This document shows positions 34,562 to 43,522 of a DNA stretch of 48,330 nucleotides, one piece after another. The first letter of the stretch is position 1; every line of letters begins with the position of its first letter. The DNA is from Akkermansiaceae bacterium. Its GTDB lineage: Bacteria > Verrucomicrobiota > Verrucomicrobiia > Verrucomicrobiales > Akkermansiaceae. The position numbers were made by a program, and so were the translations under genes. The stretch is taken from contig CAIVSK010000336.1 of the NCBI GenBank assembly GCA_903908495.1, forward strand, positions 1 to 48,330. The letters run 5' to 3'. The notes beneath the pieces were generated by a model that ran no database searches, was not told where the DNA came from, and saw nothing but the letters and a program-made list of their open reading frames with translations.

Positions 34562-34642
34562 CCCAGCCTGCTGCTGATTCGATTCCAGTGGAGCCAGGCC
34601 GTGACGAACATTGCATGGAACCGCGATTCGTGGGAAGAACCG
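34562..34642 (+). pseudogene. Relic of a second GT-C glycosyltransferase gene
   Basis: These 81 bases match 11669-11749 of the glycosyltransferase gene at 70 of 81 positions by my hand count. The frame encodes RFQWSQAVTNIAWNRDSWEEP, against RFLWSQAAMNIAWDRDPWEEP in the intact protein. No similarity to that gene was visible on either side, so this is a small surviving fragment of a deleted paralogue. Confidence 0.7.
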
Positions 34643-34675
34643 GGGAAGAGAACACCCGCGCTTGTCTGCGGTCTT

Positions 34676-35656
34676 TTAAAATTCAAACATGACCTGCGGG
34701 CTGTCTTGCTCAGCCTTCTTCGGGCGCTTCTTCCTAGGCTTCGATCCCGCCTCGTCTACGCCTGGCACCTCGTCCCCTACTGGCATCTCCTCCGCGGCTG
34801 GCTCCTCCTCCGCGGCTGGCTCCTCCTCCGCGGCTGGCTCCTCCTCCGCGGCTGGCATCTCCTCCGCGGCTGGCATCTCGTCCGCGGCTGGATCCTCGTC
34901 CGCGGCTGGCACCTCGTCCGCGGCTTGTGATGGAGTCCCTTCAAGCGCCCCGCCTTCAAGCCCCTCGCCGGCGCTCCCGATGGTCACCACCTGTCCGGCT
35001 GGCGGGCTCACCGCTCCATCGCGCAGGCCTGCCACCGCAAAGTGTAACAAACGCTGCATCGTGGAGGCCATGTCCGGCGCGCCAAGCTCCCCCAGTGACA
35101 CCCGCTCCAGGGCCTCCCCGTGGGTGAGCATGTGAACCACCGCCCCAATCACAAAATGCAAGCGCCATACCAAATCCACTTTTGCTACCGCGGGCAAGGC
35201 CTTGCCCAACGCCTGGATAAAACAATCGTTTGAAACGCCGATTTGTGCCTGGATCGCAGCTGGGACGGCATTGCCATGGGAGCCAAAAATCCTTCCCACG
35301 AGGCGATAAGATAATAGCTCTGACAGCGCGGATTTTTCCATCCGGGTGACGAGTGGCCGCACGAAGGCATTCACCACTTCCTCGAGCGGCACGGCGCGGC
35401 CCGCCCATTTCAACGTTGCCGCCTCCAAACGCGCCAACCGCTCTTCATTGACCGGTGTGAGGTAGCGGGTCATCACCACCGCCACAAGTCCTTCGCGGCT
35501 TCCAAAATGGTAATTGACGGCGGCCACATTGCCGCCTGCGGCCTGAGTGACGTCACGCACCGATACCTGTTCGAACCCGTTTTCGGCAAACAACCTTTCT
35601 GCAGCCTCGACCAAGCGCAGCTTCGGACCCCCGTTTGGAACAATCGCTCGGTTCAT
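34676..35656 (-). CDS. TetR-family regulator with a repetitive acidic C-terminal tail
   Basis: 326 residues from the ATG at 35656; a TTG at 35677 would add seven. Residues about 10-60 are a TetR helix-turn-helix (RLVEAAERLFAENGF, then VSVRDVTQAAG and VNYHFGSREGL). Residues about 80-215 form a helical ligand domain of the CecR/YbiH kind (large second domain with GAVVHMLTHGEAL). Most TetR proteins stop there; this one adds about 100 residues: a run of six-residue PAAEE-type repeats, then a basic patch (KPRKKRPKK) and the end DSPQVMFEF. The upstream region is AT-rich. TetR genes usually control neighbours, here most likely itself or the minus-strand ABC/SIMPL/outer-membrane genes upstream of it. 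Confidence 0.85.
   Translation of the reverse strand: MNRAIVPNGGPKLRLVEAAERLFAENGFEQVSVRDVTQAAGGNVAAVNYHFGSREGLVAVVMTRYLTPVNEERLARLEAATLKWAGRAVPLEEVVNAFVRPLVTRMEKSALSELLSYRLVGRIFGSHGNAVPAAIQAQIGVSNDCFIQALGKALPAVAKVDLVWRLHFVIGAVVHMLTHGEALERVSLGELGAPDMASTMQRLLHFAVAGLRDGAVSPPAGQVVTIGSAGEGLEGGALEGTPSQAADEVPAADEDPAADEMPAAEEMPAAEEEPAAEEEPAAEEEPAAEEMPVGDEVPGVDEAGSKPRKKRPKKAEQDSPQVMFEF
34783..34926 (-). repeat. Eight 18-base tandem repeats inside the TetR gene
   Basis: The plus strand repeats an 18-base unit of the form CATCTCCTCCGCGGCTGG about eight times, with two more degraded units before 34783. On the coding strand each encodes Pro-Ala-Ala-Glu/Asp-Glu-x. Several units are identical, pointing to recent expansion and to likely length variation between strains. 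Confidence 0.85.
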
Positions 35657-35715
35657 ACGTTGCGGGAACCTGCTCAAAATCCGCGGCCGATGTCAAACAA
35701 ATGATTGAATCAAAG

Positions 35716-35744
35716 AGTATAAAAACTCATCTAAATGGCTTAAA
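35716..35744 (-). promoter_or_regulatory. Candidate promoter for the TetR gene
   Basis: TATACT (35721-35716 on the minus strand) is a good -10 box; TTTAAG (35744-35739) at 17 bases is a poor -35. A small inverted repeat GAGT-ATAAAA-ACTC (35715-35728) overlaps the -10 and could be the autoregulatory site. The surrounding 90 bases are far more AT-rich than the rest of the window. Confidence 0.35.
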
Positions 35745-35775
35745 ACCAGCGTCTTAAAGCTAATTTTAAAAAATA

Positions 35776-36459
35776 TCAAGAAGCGTGCTCATGCTCGTGA
35801 ATCGAGCCATCCCGGATGACCAAGGTGCGGTCACCGGCCTTTGCGAGGTGATGGTCGTGAGTGACGACGACCAAGGTGACGCCGTGTTCGGTGGCCAGAT
35901 CGAGGAGGATTTTCATGATCTCGGCGCTATTTTTGGAATCGAGATTGCCGGTGGGTTCATCGGCGAAGAGCACTTTGGGCTCATTGACGATGGCCCTGGC
36001 GATGGCGACGCGTTGCTGCTCGCCGCCGGAGAGTTCGGCGGGAAGGTGCTCGGCGCGATCGGCCAGGCCGACGCGCTCGAGGGCGTGCATGGCGGCAGCG
36101 GTGGAATCACGGCCGGCGATGGCACCGGGGATGGCGACGTTTTCCAAGGCGGTCAACTCGGGCAGCAGGTGGTAATTTTGAAAGACGTAGCCGATCAGGG
36201 TGTTACGGAAACGTGCCTGCTCGCGGCGGCCGAGGGCGTAGAGGTCGGAACCGGCGATGTGGACACTGCCGCGCTCGGGGCGTTCGAGTCCGGCGAGGGT
36301 GTAGAGCAAGGTGGTTTTGCCGGCACCGCTGGGGCCGCAGAGGAACAAGCGTTCGCCGCGGCGGACGGACAAGTCGATGCCATGGAGCACCTCAATGGCC
36401 TTGTTGCCCACCCGGTAGCTGCGATGGAGATCCACCGTTTCGATCATGACGTTGCTCAT
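35776..36459 (-). CDS. LolD/MacB-type ABC transporter ATPase
   Basis: 227 residues from the ATG at 36459; an upstream in-frame start at 36495 is less likely. All ABC motifs are intact: Walker [11 protein letters not shown]-loop [18 protein letters not shown], signature LSGGEQQR, Walker [12 protein letters not shown] and switch VVVTHDHH. The [11 protein letters not shown] and DEPTGNLDS forms place it in the MacB/LolD/FtsE group, which drives lipoprotein release or efflux by mechanical transmission across the membrane. No FtsX-like permease gene is adjacent on either side, so its partner must be elsewhere. It lies 76 bases after the SIMPL-domain gene. Confidence 0.85.
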   Translation of the reverse strand: MSNVMIETVDLHRSYRVGNKAIEVLHGIDLSVRRGERLFLCGPSGAGKTTLLYTLAGLERPERGSVHIAGSDLYALGRREQARFRNTLIGYVFQNYHLLPELTALENVAIPGAIAGRDSTAAAMHALERVGLADRAEHLPAELSGGEQQRVAIARAIVNEPKVLFADEPTGNLDSKNSAEIMKILLDLATEHGVTLVVVTHDHHLAKAGDRTLVIRDGSIHEHEHAS

Positions 36460-36535
36460 GCGGCGGAGCCTGTCGCAAGCGGCGCCGCCGCGCAAGCGCC
36501 GGAGTGGAAAATCCGCCGGGAGCTGAGGCGGCGGC

Positions 36536-37345
36536 TCACTTCACCTCGTACTCGGCGTGGACGATGGTGATGATGTCCTTGTCGCAGGAGGTGGTGTCGT
36601 TGTTGCCTTCGTTGGAAGTGCCGGTGGAGTTGGCGGCATTGATATTGATGATGCCCATGTCTGCGGTAACCAGCTTGCCGACGCTGGTGTTGCCGGCCGA
36701 GCCGAGGATGTTTTCGGCGCGGCTGCGGGCATCTTTGGCGGCTTCGGCAAGCATCTCGAGTTTGACTTCGCCCAAGCGTGTGTAGTAATAACTCGGCGAG
36801 CGGGAGGTCACGGAGACGCCCTGTTCGAGCAGGCTGGTGACCTCGCGCGAGGCTTTCTCGATGAGGGCGACATTGGCCGAACTCACGGCGACCACCTGCA
36901 TCGCGTGGAAGCCCTTGGACACGCGCTTTTCCGAGCGCAGTGCCACGTTGGTTCCCGGCAGCACCTTGTCCTCCTGCACTGCCTCGAACTCCTCGTTGAC
37001 CGAGGCGGACTGGGTTTGGATTTCCTCCGCCTTGATGCCTTGCGTCTTGAGAAAAGCGACAGTCTTGTCGGTGCCGCTCTTCAGCGCCATGTAGGCTGCA
37101 GTGCGATCCGGCGCGGTGGCCTCCACCGTCGCGGACCATTGGATCAGATCCGAGACAATGCGTTTGCGGGCCGAGCCGGTGATGCGAATGTTGTTCCTGT
37201 CAGGCCGCTTGCGGACGTCCTTCCACGTGACTGCGGCGATGAGGGTGGAAAACACCACCGCCAGCGACAGGGCGAACGCGCCCCAGCGGAAGGAGTAGGT
37301 CTTGCGCAAATTCATCGATGGTTGGGCGGCGGTGTCGTTGCTCAT
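36536..37345 (-). CDS. SIMPL-domain (DUF541) membrane-anchored protein
   Basis: 269 residues from the ATG at 37345; the frame is open further upstream but without supporting features. One membrane helix at about residues 22-42 anchors it with the bulk outside. The rest matches SIMPL/DUF541 proteins: ITGSARKRIVSDLIQW near the start, an Ala-rich helical segment, YYYTRLGEVKLEMLAEAAKDA in the conserved C-terminal half, and a terminal beta strand (IITIVHAEYEVK). The family is periplasmic or outer-membrane-associated, with roles reported in stress tolerance and signalling but no agreed biochemical activity. The gene lies between an outer-membrane barrel gene and the LolD-like ATPase gene, fitting a cell-envelope cluster. 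Confidence 0.85.
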   Translation of the reverse strand: MSNDTAAQPSMNLRKTYSFRWGAFALSLAVVFSTLIAAVTWKDVRKRPDRNNIRITGSARKRIVSDLIQWSATVEATAPDRTAAYMALKSGTDKTVAFLKTQGIKAEEIQTQSASVNEEFEAVQEDKVLPGTNVALRSEKRVSKGFHAMQVVAVSSANVALIEKASREVTSLLEQGVSVTSRSPSYYYTRLGEVKLEMLAEAAKDARSRAENILGSAGNTSVGKLVTADMGIININAANSTGTSNEGNNDTTSCDKDIITIVHAEYEVK

Positions 37346-37433
37346 GGTGTTCAAAAAATTAGAGATCCTGAGGTACGCAGTTAGCTGACTGCCGCCGGAC
37401 CGGCTTGACAAGGAAAAAACTCGGGAATAAAAC

Positions 37434-38129
37434 TCAGAATCTGTAGCGCACGCCGATTTCGAACAAGACATCGTTGTTGATGCCTGCCGAGTAAGTGGCG
37501 GCGTTGGTGACATCGATGTGCCGGTCCACATTATCCATGAAAATATATCGGGCCCCGGCGTAGACCCGCAGCGAGTCGTTCAACGCGTAGCTCAGGCCGG
37601 CAAACACGTCGCCATAGAACCGGACATCGGTCCGGTCGTCACTGCCAGCCCCTTGATTGTTAGGAGGAGCGAGCGCTTGGGACCAGCTCCAATCATAGGT
37701 GCTATCCAAGATAGCAATGCCGAGGCCGAGGCCGACATAATAACTCAGGTGCTCGGTGATGGCTGCCTCATACTTGTAATTCAGGGTGATCGGGATGATG
37801 TTCAGGTCCATGGTGGCGCTTGCCGTCCTACCGCCAGTGATGCCGGCCGGCGGAGTGTACGCATAATTGGCATCGTCCTGGGTGAAGCCGATCTCCAGAT
37901 AGACGGCGTGGGATGCCTGTGCGCCGGCGGATTTGAATTCCGCGCCGACTTGCAGGCCGTACATCGGTTGGTCCAACTGGCTGAGGTAGCCGATGGAAGC
38001 GCCGGCGAACCACTCCCAGAGGCCCGCACCGGGGGCCGCGGCCGTGATTGTCGAGGGAGTTCCTGCATTTGCAACGGTGGCAAGGCCGAACCCTGCCAAC
38101 AATAGGGATATTTTCGTTTTCATAGTCAT
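37434..38129 (-). CDS. Outer-membrane beta-barrel protein
   Basis: 231 residues; a second ATG six bases later (38123) is equally possible. A signal peptide ends at VANAG. The mature part alternates aromatic and polar residues in about eight strands (WFAGASIGYL, YGLQVGAEF, VYLEIGFTQ, YVGLGLGIAI, FYGDVFAGLSYAL, RVYAGARYIF) and ends FEIGVRYRF, the terminal-Phe signature recognised by the BAM machinery. It resembles small OmpA/OmpW-like or 'outer membrane beta-barrel domain' proteins of Verrucomicrobiota. The specific cargo or ligand is unknown. Confidence 0.85.
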   Translation of the reverse strand: MTMKTKISLLLAGFGLATVANAGTPSTITAAAPGAGLWEWFAGASIGYLSQLDQPMYGLQVGAEFKSAGAQASHAVYLEIGFTQDDANYAYTPPAGITGGRTASATMDLNIIPITLNYKYEAAITEHLSYYVGLGLGIAILDSTYDWSWSQALAPPNNQGAGSDDRTDVRFYGDVFAGLSYALNDSLRVYAGARYIFMDNVDRHIDVTNAATYSAGINNDVLFEIGVRYRF

Positions 38130-38183
38130 GGGGGTGAAATTTAACCACAGGGGCCCTGCGGCGGGCGAGCTGACGGGGATCTT

Positions 38184-41100
38184 TCAGTTAGGAGTGACGG
38201 CCAGGCGGACGAACACCGTGCCCGCGCCTGCTGGCAGGGTGTAGGTGACCGCGCCGCTGGTGTTGCTCAGATTGGCATTTCCGGATAGCACAGGCGACCA
38301 GCTGACGAGATCCGGAGACGTTTGCACAATAAACTGGCTGCCGTAATCTGCAAACGGAATGTTGCCGCCATTGGGCCAGGTGATGGTGCTGACGCCCCCG
38401 ACCGTCACCACCGACGGGTTGGCGGTGAAGCCGGTGCCTGCACCCATGAAATACGCGATGCCGTTGGCCACGCCGTCGTGGTTGAAGTCCAGGTTCGCCG
38501 GCTGGCCGCCGGCGTTGAGGGCGGCCCAGCCGCCGTAACCGCTGGCGACCACCTGCAGCATGCCGGAGCCGGTGATGCGACCGATGGTGGCCGGAGTGGA
38601 CGCCCCGTACAAGCCGGCCGGCAACGCCGAGCCATTGATGACGAGACCGGCGACGATATCGGTTACCGCGTTGGGCAGGTTGAGCACCGCGCCGGCCGCG
38701 ATGGAGACGGTGGAGGTATCCGCGAAGGTGATATTGGAGTTGGCGGCGACGATGAGCGTGCCTGAATTGACGGCGGTATTGCCGGTGTAGGTGCTCGCTC
38801 CGGTGAGGGCAATGATGCCGAGGTTGCCGGAGCTGATCTGCACGTTACCGGCCCCGCTGATGGTTCTGGCGGTGGTCGAGGTGCTGCCCACCACGGTGTT
38901 TTCCAGTGCGAGAGTGGCCCCGCTGGCTACGGTCACATTGCTGTTGAGGGGGGTGATGACCCGGTTGCCGTTGCCGGCATCCCGCAACTTCAAGGTACCG
39001 CCGTTGACGCTGAGGCCGCCCGCAAAGTCATTGTTCACATCGATGGTGGTACTGGCAATCGTCTGCGTGCCAGGGCCGTTTTTCACCAGAGCCAAGATGC
39101 CCGATTGGTTGCGAATCAAGCCTTCGAAGGTGAAATTCTGGCCCGCGGTATCGATGATGAGGGTACCGGTGCCGGTTCCCCCACCCTCTTTGTTCTGGAT
39201 GATGCCAGCCGTGCCGGTGATCCCGCCGACGGTTTCGGTGAACGACTGCAATTCCAGTTTGGCTCCCCCGCCGCCGGCACTGAACTGGCCATTGAACACC
39301 ACCACACTGGTGTTAGGAATGACCTCGTTGGCACCGATCTGGAGAGTCGCGTTGGCATTGATCTGGGTTTGGCCGCCATAGCTGTTAGCCGCCGTGAGCC
39401 TGAGGATGTCGGTGCTGCTCACGTGACCTAACACACTCAACCCGGCGGATTGATTTGAATTGAGCGCCGTGGCGAAGGTCACCGCTTGCAGGTTGGTATC
39501 GATCACGATCGGACTGCTGCTGGTGGCGCTGGCAATTTGGGAGGAAACGTCAACGCTCACCCCCGTGCTGTATTGCAAGGTGCCGCCGCTGAACACGATG
39601 GCACCTGCGCCGCCGAGCGCGGCGGAATTTCGGAGCTTGAGAGTACCTGCGGCGAGCGTGGTGACGCCACTGTAAGAATTGAGCCCGCCCAACACCAGCG
39701 TGCCCGCACCAACTTTCGTCAGACTAAAGCCGGCTCCATCAATCGAGCCACCGACGGTCAAGGTATTCGCTATCACATTGATCTGGCGGCTGCCAGCGAG
39801 AGTCACGGCACCGCTGCCGAGGTCCAGGCTGTTGCTGCCGTGGAAGACGATATCCACGTTCCAATTTTGCGGGTTGTTGCCCGTCATGATCAGATTGGCC
39901 ACCGCACTGTCGAGCGAGCCCCCGTTGACGGTTAGAGGACCGGCACCGAGCGCCGTACTGCTTCCCAGCGTCAGCATGCCCGCGTTCAGGATGGTGCCGC
40001 CTTCAAAGGTGCTGACGCCCGAAAGCGCCAACCCGCCCGGGCCGGATTTGATGATGCCGCCGGTCCCTGAAATGGGCACGGCGGCCGCCTTGTCGGTTAG
40101 ATTGAAATACGCGAGTGTGCCATTGGTGGTGATTCCGTTGGTGTCGGGCATGGAGCCGTCGGTGGTGCCATCGCCCAGTTGCAGGGTGCCGCCATTGATG
40201 GTGGTGGAGCCGGTGTAGGTGTTTGCAGTGGTGACGACGAGTGTTCCGCTGTTGTTCTTGATAAAGGCACCACTGCCCGCGATGCCGAATCCGCCGCTGC
40301 TGGTGAGCTTGTAGGTGTTGCCAGTGGTGGTGAAAATCGTGGAGGCCGGCAGCACGTTGGCTGCGGCAATATTGATGGTGCGGGCACCGGCCGCCGTGTC
40401 GTCGAACAACACGGCATCCCCATCGAGATAGTCGGTGGCCGATCCAGCGGTGTTCAATTTCCAATTTTTGGGACTGCCGAGGGAGGCAGTGGACCACGTG
40501 CCGCTGGTTAGTCCGGTCCACTTCGGATGGTCGGTTGAGACGGTGAGCACGAGATCCGATCCGGTATCCGCGATGGCCGCCGACGAGCGCGGTCCGCTGA
40601 TGATGGAGGCTTGGGTGAAGGAGCCGGTGCCGGTCTTGGAGGAATAATGGATCAAGGGGAAACTGCCGTTGGTAAGGAGGCCCAGATTCGCCAGCGAGAC
40701 CGCCACGTTGCCATTGAGTGCCAACGCGTCGATGCTCAACAAGGGGGCGCTTGGATTGGCCAGGCTGTTGCAATCCACCAGCAAGTTGCTTGTGGCGAAG
40801 TTCACGTTGGCGACCGATCCGGTTTGACCGCCGCCCTCTGAAAGAACGCCGAGGGTGGCCCCGGCCGCCACCTCCACGTTGTTCCAAGTACCTGCCCCAG
40901 GAATGAGCAAGGTACCGGCATTGATGAGGGTCGCGCCGGTGTACGATGAGGCGGGGGACAAGGTGGTGGTGCCGGTACCGGCCTGGGTGAGCGACCCGCC
41001 GCCGGAAATGGGGCCGAAATTCAGGCCCTGTATCATCGCATTGCTGCGGTTGATGGTAAGGTTCGCGTTGTCAGTGATGGCGGAGCTGGGGGCGAGGCTG

Positions 41101-43352
41101 CCGGTGGTGGCGCCGGAGCCGAGCTGGAGAGTTCCGCTGTTGATGGTCGTGGCCCCCGAGTAGGTGTTGGTGCCGGTGAGCGTGAGGGTGTTGCCGGCAC
41201 CGGCGTCGGCGACGAGGGCACCGCTGCCGCTGATGGTACCGGACAAGGATTGGGCGGCGCTGCTGGCGAATTTGAAGGTGCCGCTATTGACGATGTTGCC
41301 GGCGTAGTTGCCGCTGCCCAGCTGACCAGCCGCGTTGACCAGAAGGGTCCCTGCGGTGATCGCGGTGGCCCCCGCAAAAGTATTGACCCCGGACAGGGCC
41401 AGGCCGCCGCCGGTGCTGGCGACGAGACCACCGGCACCCGAGATGACCCCGCTGACGGTGGCGGCGCCGGCGCCGGCGAACACGGCGTCCGAATTGGCGG
41501 TGATCGCGCCCGAGAGCACGTTGCCGGTCGTATCGAAGCGGATGCCGGGAACATCCGTGCCCAATCCTGTGTTAAAGACAATGGCGTTGGCCATCGTGTT
41601 GTTGCCCACGATGTCGAAAAGGATGCCGGCATGGTCGGTGGCCACGGTGCCGAGGGTGATCGGGCCGGTGCCGTACGTGCTGGAGGTGATCGCACCGGGA
41701 GGGCCGGTGGTGGTGATAGCCGAGGAAATGCGCAGGCGGGTCCCGAAGCCGGTGAAGGTGAGCAATTTCAGGCCGCCGGAGAACGTGTTGCCCGGGTTGG
41801 TCATGAGAATGACCCCGGAATTCGGGTTGGTGATGGTGATTGCGAGCTTGTTGGTGGGGCCATCCTTGACCAGGCCGGCGAAGGTGCCGCCGGTGGTGTT
41901 GGTGAAATTCAGCGTGGCATCGGCCGTGCCATTGTTGCTGATGGTGCTCGCGGCGGGACTGCCGCCCTCTTGGTTGAACGACGCATTGAAGCCATTGAGG
42001 TCAAAACTTCCGCCGTTGAGGGTGAGTGCTCCCTTGGTGGTGAAGGCGGTGGCGCTGCCGTTTTTCAGAGTGCCCGCGCTAACGACGTTGGTGCCGGTGT
42101 ACGTGTTGGTTCCGGACAACGTCACTGTGCCGCTGGTCGTCGAGACGACGCCGCCAGCGCCGCTGATCACGCCGCTCACGATGGCGGAGCTGGCGGAGTT
42201 CGTGCCCGAGAAGGCGGCGTTGGCGTTGGCGGTGATCGCGCCGGACAAGGTGATGATGCCGGTGGCACCGAGGCGGATGCCCGGAAAATCGTTCCCCAAC
42301 GCGGTGTTTAGAATGAGGGCATTGGGCAGCGTGCAGGCCGCGTTGATGAAAATGCCGGCCCGGTCCGTGGCGAGGAGGCCGACGGTGATGGCACCGGTGC
42401 CGCAGGTGCTGGCGGTGATCGCGCCGGGGGATCCGGTGGTGCCAATGGCCGTGCTGATGACCAAGCGGGTGCCGCTGCCAGCGTTATGGAGCAGGGTCAG
42501 CCCGCCGGAGAACGTGTTGCCCCCGTTCGTCAGGAACGCGTTGCCGGTGTTGTTGTTCGAAAGGGTTACTGCGAGCTTCTTGGTCCCGTCCTTGACCAGG
42601 CCCGCGAGGACGCCACCGGTGGCGGTGGGAAACGTCAGCGTGGCATCGGCCGCGCCATTGTTGATGATGGTATTGGTGACGACGCTGCCATTCTCTTCGT
42701 TAAAGGTGGCATTGAAGCCGTTGAGATCAAAAATCCCCGTGCTGCCCGTCGCGGGGCCCAGTGTGAGTGCGCCAGTGCCGGTGAAGGTCGTCGCGCTGCC
42801 GTTCTTCAGGGTGCCTGCGCTTACAATGGTGGTGAGGGTGTAGGTGTTGGCCCCGGACAACAGCAGGGTGCCGGTACCCGACTTGGTGAGGCCACCCGCG
42901 CCACTGATCACCCCACCCAGGGTGATGTCCCCTCCTCCGGTGGCGGTGGTGACCACTCGGCCAACCAGCAAGGCGATCGGCAGGTTGCACGTCTGCATCA
43001 CAGTGCCGCTGTTTTGCATGTTGCCGCCCAGAGTGATCGGGTTGCCGCTGAGCACAAACGCGCCGGCTGCCGCCTTGAAAACAATCGAGCTGGCGGTACC
43101 GCCGGTCAGATCGTTGGTGTTGACCGTTTGCGTGCTCCCGCCAAAAGAAAGCGGGGCGATAAAGTTGTTCGCCAGGGCGACGTCCCAGTTGCCTGTCGTG
43201 CTCCAGTTGGCATTGGCACCGCCACCGGACCAGTTGGAGGTGGCGGCCTGCGCGCACTGCATGGCGAAGCCGGCAAGTGCGACGCCGCAACTCAGGATCA
43301 GGCGGGTTGGCAACGTGGCGGGGGCTAAACGATGGTTGAATCTTGGTTTCAT
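38184..43352 (-). CDS. Giant autotransporter-associated beta-strand repeat surface protein
   Basis: 1722 residues from the ATG at 43352, where a signal peptide starts (ends near CAQA); a longer in-frame start at 43418 is rejected. The protein opens with NWSGGGANANWSTTGNW, usual for this group, then many copies of the PATR-type repeat (for example GAGGLTKSGTGTLLLSGANTY), predicting a long right-handed beta-helix. No C-terminal autotransporter barrel is present. Instead it ends with LDFNHDGVANGIAYFMG and a small beta module (FIVQTSPDLVSWSPV through VFVRLAVTPN) like those ending the two phosphatase fusions. It is probably exported by another route and displayed as an adhesin or surface layer. 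Long A/T runs lie just upstream. Confidence 0.85.
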   Translation of the reverse strand: MKPRFNHRLAPATLPTRLILSCGVALAGFAMQCAQAATSNWSGGGANANWSTTGNWDVALANNFIAPLSFGGSTQTVNTNDLTGGTASSIVFKAAAGAFVLSGNPITLGGNMQNSGTVMQTCNLPIALLVGRVVTTATGGGDITLGGVISGAGGLTKSGTGTLLLSGANTYTLTTIVSAGTLKNGSATTFTGTGALTLGPATGSTGIFDLNGFNATFNEENGSVVTNTIINNGAADATLTFPTATGGVLAGLVKDGTKKLAVTLSNNNTGNAFLTNGGNTFSGGLTLLHNAGSGTRLVISTAIGTTGSPGAITASTCGTGAITVGLLATDRAGIFINAACTLPNALILNTALGNDFPGIRLGATGIITLSGAITANANAAFSGTNSASSAIVSGVISGAGGVVSTTSGTVTLSGTNTYTGTNVVSAGTLKNGSATAFTTKGALTLNGGSFDLNGFNASFNQEGGSPAASTISNNGTADATLNFTNTTGGTFAGLVKDGPTNKLAITITNPNSGVILMTNPGNTFSGGLKLLTFTGFGTRLRISSAITTTGPPGAITSSTYGTGPITLGTVATDHAGILFDIVGNNTMANAIVFNTGLGTDVPGIRFDTTGNVLSGAITANSDAVFAGAGAATVSGVISGAGGLVASTGGGLALSGVNTFAGATAITAGTLLVNAAGQLGSGNYAGNIVNSGTFKFASSAAQSLSGTISGSGALVADAGAGNTLTLTGTNTYSGATTINSGTLQLGSGATTGSLAPSSAITDNANLTINRSNAMIQGLNFGPISGGGSLTQAGTGTTTLSPASSYTGATLINAGTLLIPGAGTWNNVEVAAGATLGVLSEGGGQTGSVANVNFATSNLLVDCNSLANPSAPLLSIDALALNGNVAVSLANLGLLTNGSFPLIHYSSKTGTGSFTQASIISGPRSSAAIADTGSDLVLTVSTDHPKWTGLTSGTWSTASLGSPKNWKLNTAGSATDYLDGDAVLFDDTAAGARTINIAAANVLPASTIFTTTGNTYKLTSSGGFGIAGSGAFIKNNSGTLVVTTANTYTGSTTINGGTLQLGDGTTDGSMPDTNGITTNGTLAYFNLTDKAAAVPISGTGGIIKSGPGGLALSGVSTFEGGTILNAGMLTLGSSTALGAGPLTVNGGSLDSAVANLIMTGNNPQNWNVDIVFHGSNSLDLGSGAVTLAGSRQINVIANTLTVGGSIDGAGFSLTKVGAGTLVLGGLNSYSGVTTLAAGTLKLRNSAALGGAGAIVFSGGTLQYSTGVSVDVSSQIASATSSSPIVIDTNLQAVTFATALNSNQSAGLSVLGHVSSTDILRLTAANSYGGQTQINANATLQIGANEVIPNTSVVVFNGQFSAGGGGAKLELQSFTETVGGITGTAGIIQNKEGGGTGTGTLIIDTAGQNFTFEGLIRNQSGILALVKNGPGTQTIASTTIDVNNDFAGGLSVNGGTLKLRDAGNGNRVITPLNSNVTVASGATLALENTVVGSTSTTARTISGAGNVQISSGNLGIIALTGASTYTGNTAVNSGTLIVAANSNITFADTSTVSIAAGAVLNLPNAVTDIVAGLVINGSALPAGLYGASTPATIGRITGSGMLQVVASGYGGWAALNAGGQPANLDFNHDGVANGIAYFMGAGTGFTANPSVVTVGGVSTITWPNGGNIPFADYGSQFIVQTSPDLVSWSPVLSGNANLSNTSGAVTYTLPAGAGTVFVRLAVTPN
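41377..42856 (-). repeat. Two tandem ~740-base repeats in the beta-strand repeat gene
   Basis: The segment encoding VSAGTLKNGSAT through VSGVISGAGG occurs twice at a spacing of about 740 bases (about 247 residues). Shared landmarks are FDLNGFNA, GLVKDG, GNTFSGGL, PGAIT and SGAITAN. Protein identity looks around half to two thirds by eye, so the duplication is not recent. Confidence 0.75.
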
Positions 43353-43522
43353 GGAGACAAATTGGTTTTTTTTGCGGTTTTTTTTGGAAATACTGTTAGA
43401 AAAAAGCATTACGGGCAACCTGACGGTGTATCGGCACCTCCAGTTTTGACCCCCTGTCTAACCCAACACTACCTGAAGCAATAATGGCATCGGGGGCCCC
43501 GCGCAAGCTGGCATCGATAAGT
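43353..43522. other. Spacer between the surface-protein start and the helicase end
   Basis: Holds T-runs on the plus strand (43367-43384 region, poly-A on the coding side) directly before the surface-protein start, and a duplicated GGCATCG near 43488-43516. No terminator with clear stem and tail was identified for the helicase. Confidence 0.4.

Larger units (their letters stand above)
34182..34675. other. Gene-poor region between phoU and the TetR gene
   Basis: Nearly 500 bases with no convincing intact gene. It should hold the phoU-pst promoter on the minus strand, but no clear -35/-10 pair or E. coli-type Pho box was found. It contains a G10 tract (34290-34299), an A6G7 tract (34401-34413), a perfect 20-base palindrome (34527-34546) and a relic of a glycosyltransferase gene (34562-34642). 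A minus-strand frame across 34225-34686 is open but resembles nothing I recognise and is partly antisense to the relic. Confidence 0.6.

Noticed and set aside
34225-34686. Minus-strand frame covering the gap between phoU and the TetR gene
   Set aside because: It resembles no known protein, contains homopolymer tracts, and part of it is antisense to the glycosyltransferase relic.
34689-35135. Plus-strand Ser/Ala-rich frame across the TetR tail
   Set aside because: It is the antisense translation of the 18-base tandem repeats; the TetR frame on the other strand has clear domain support.
38140-38165. GC-rich palindrome CAGGG-G-CCCTG between the surface-protein end and the barrel start as a terminator
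   Set aside because: The loop is too small to form and no T-run follows in the transcribed direction.
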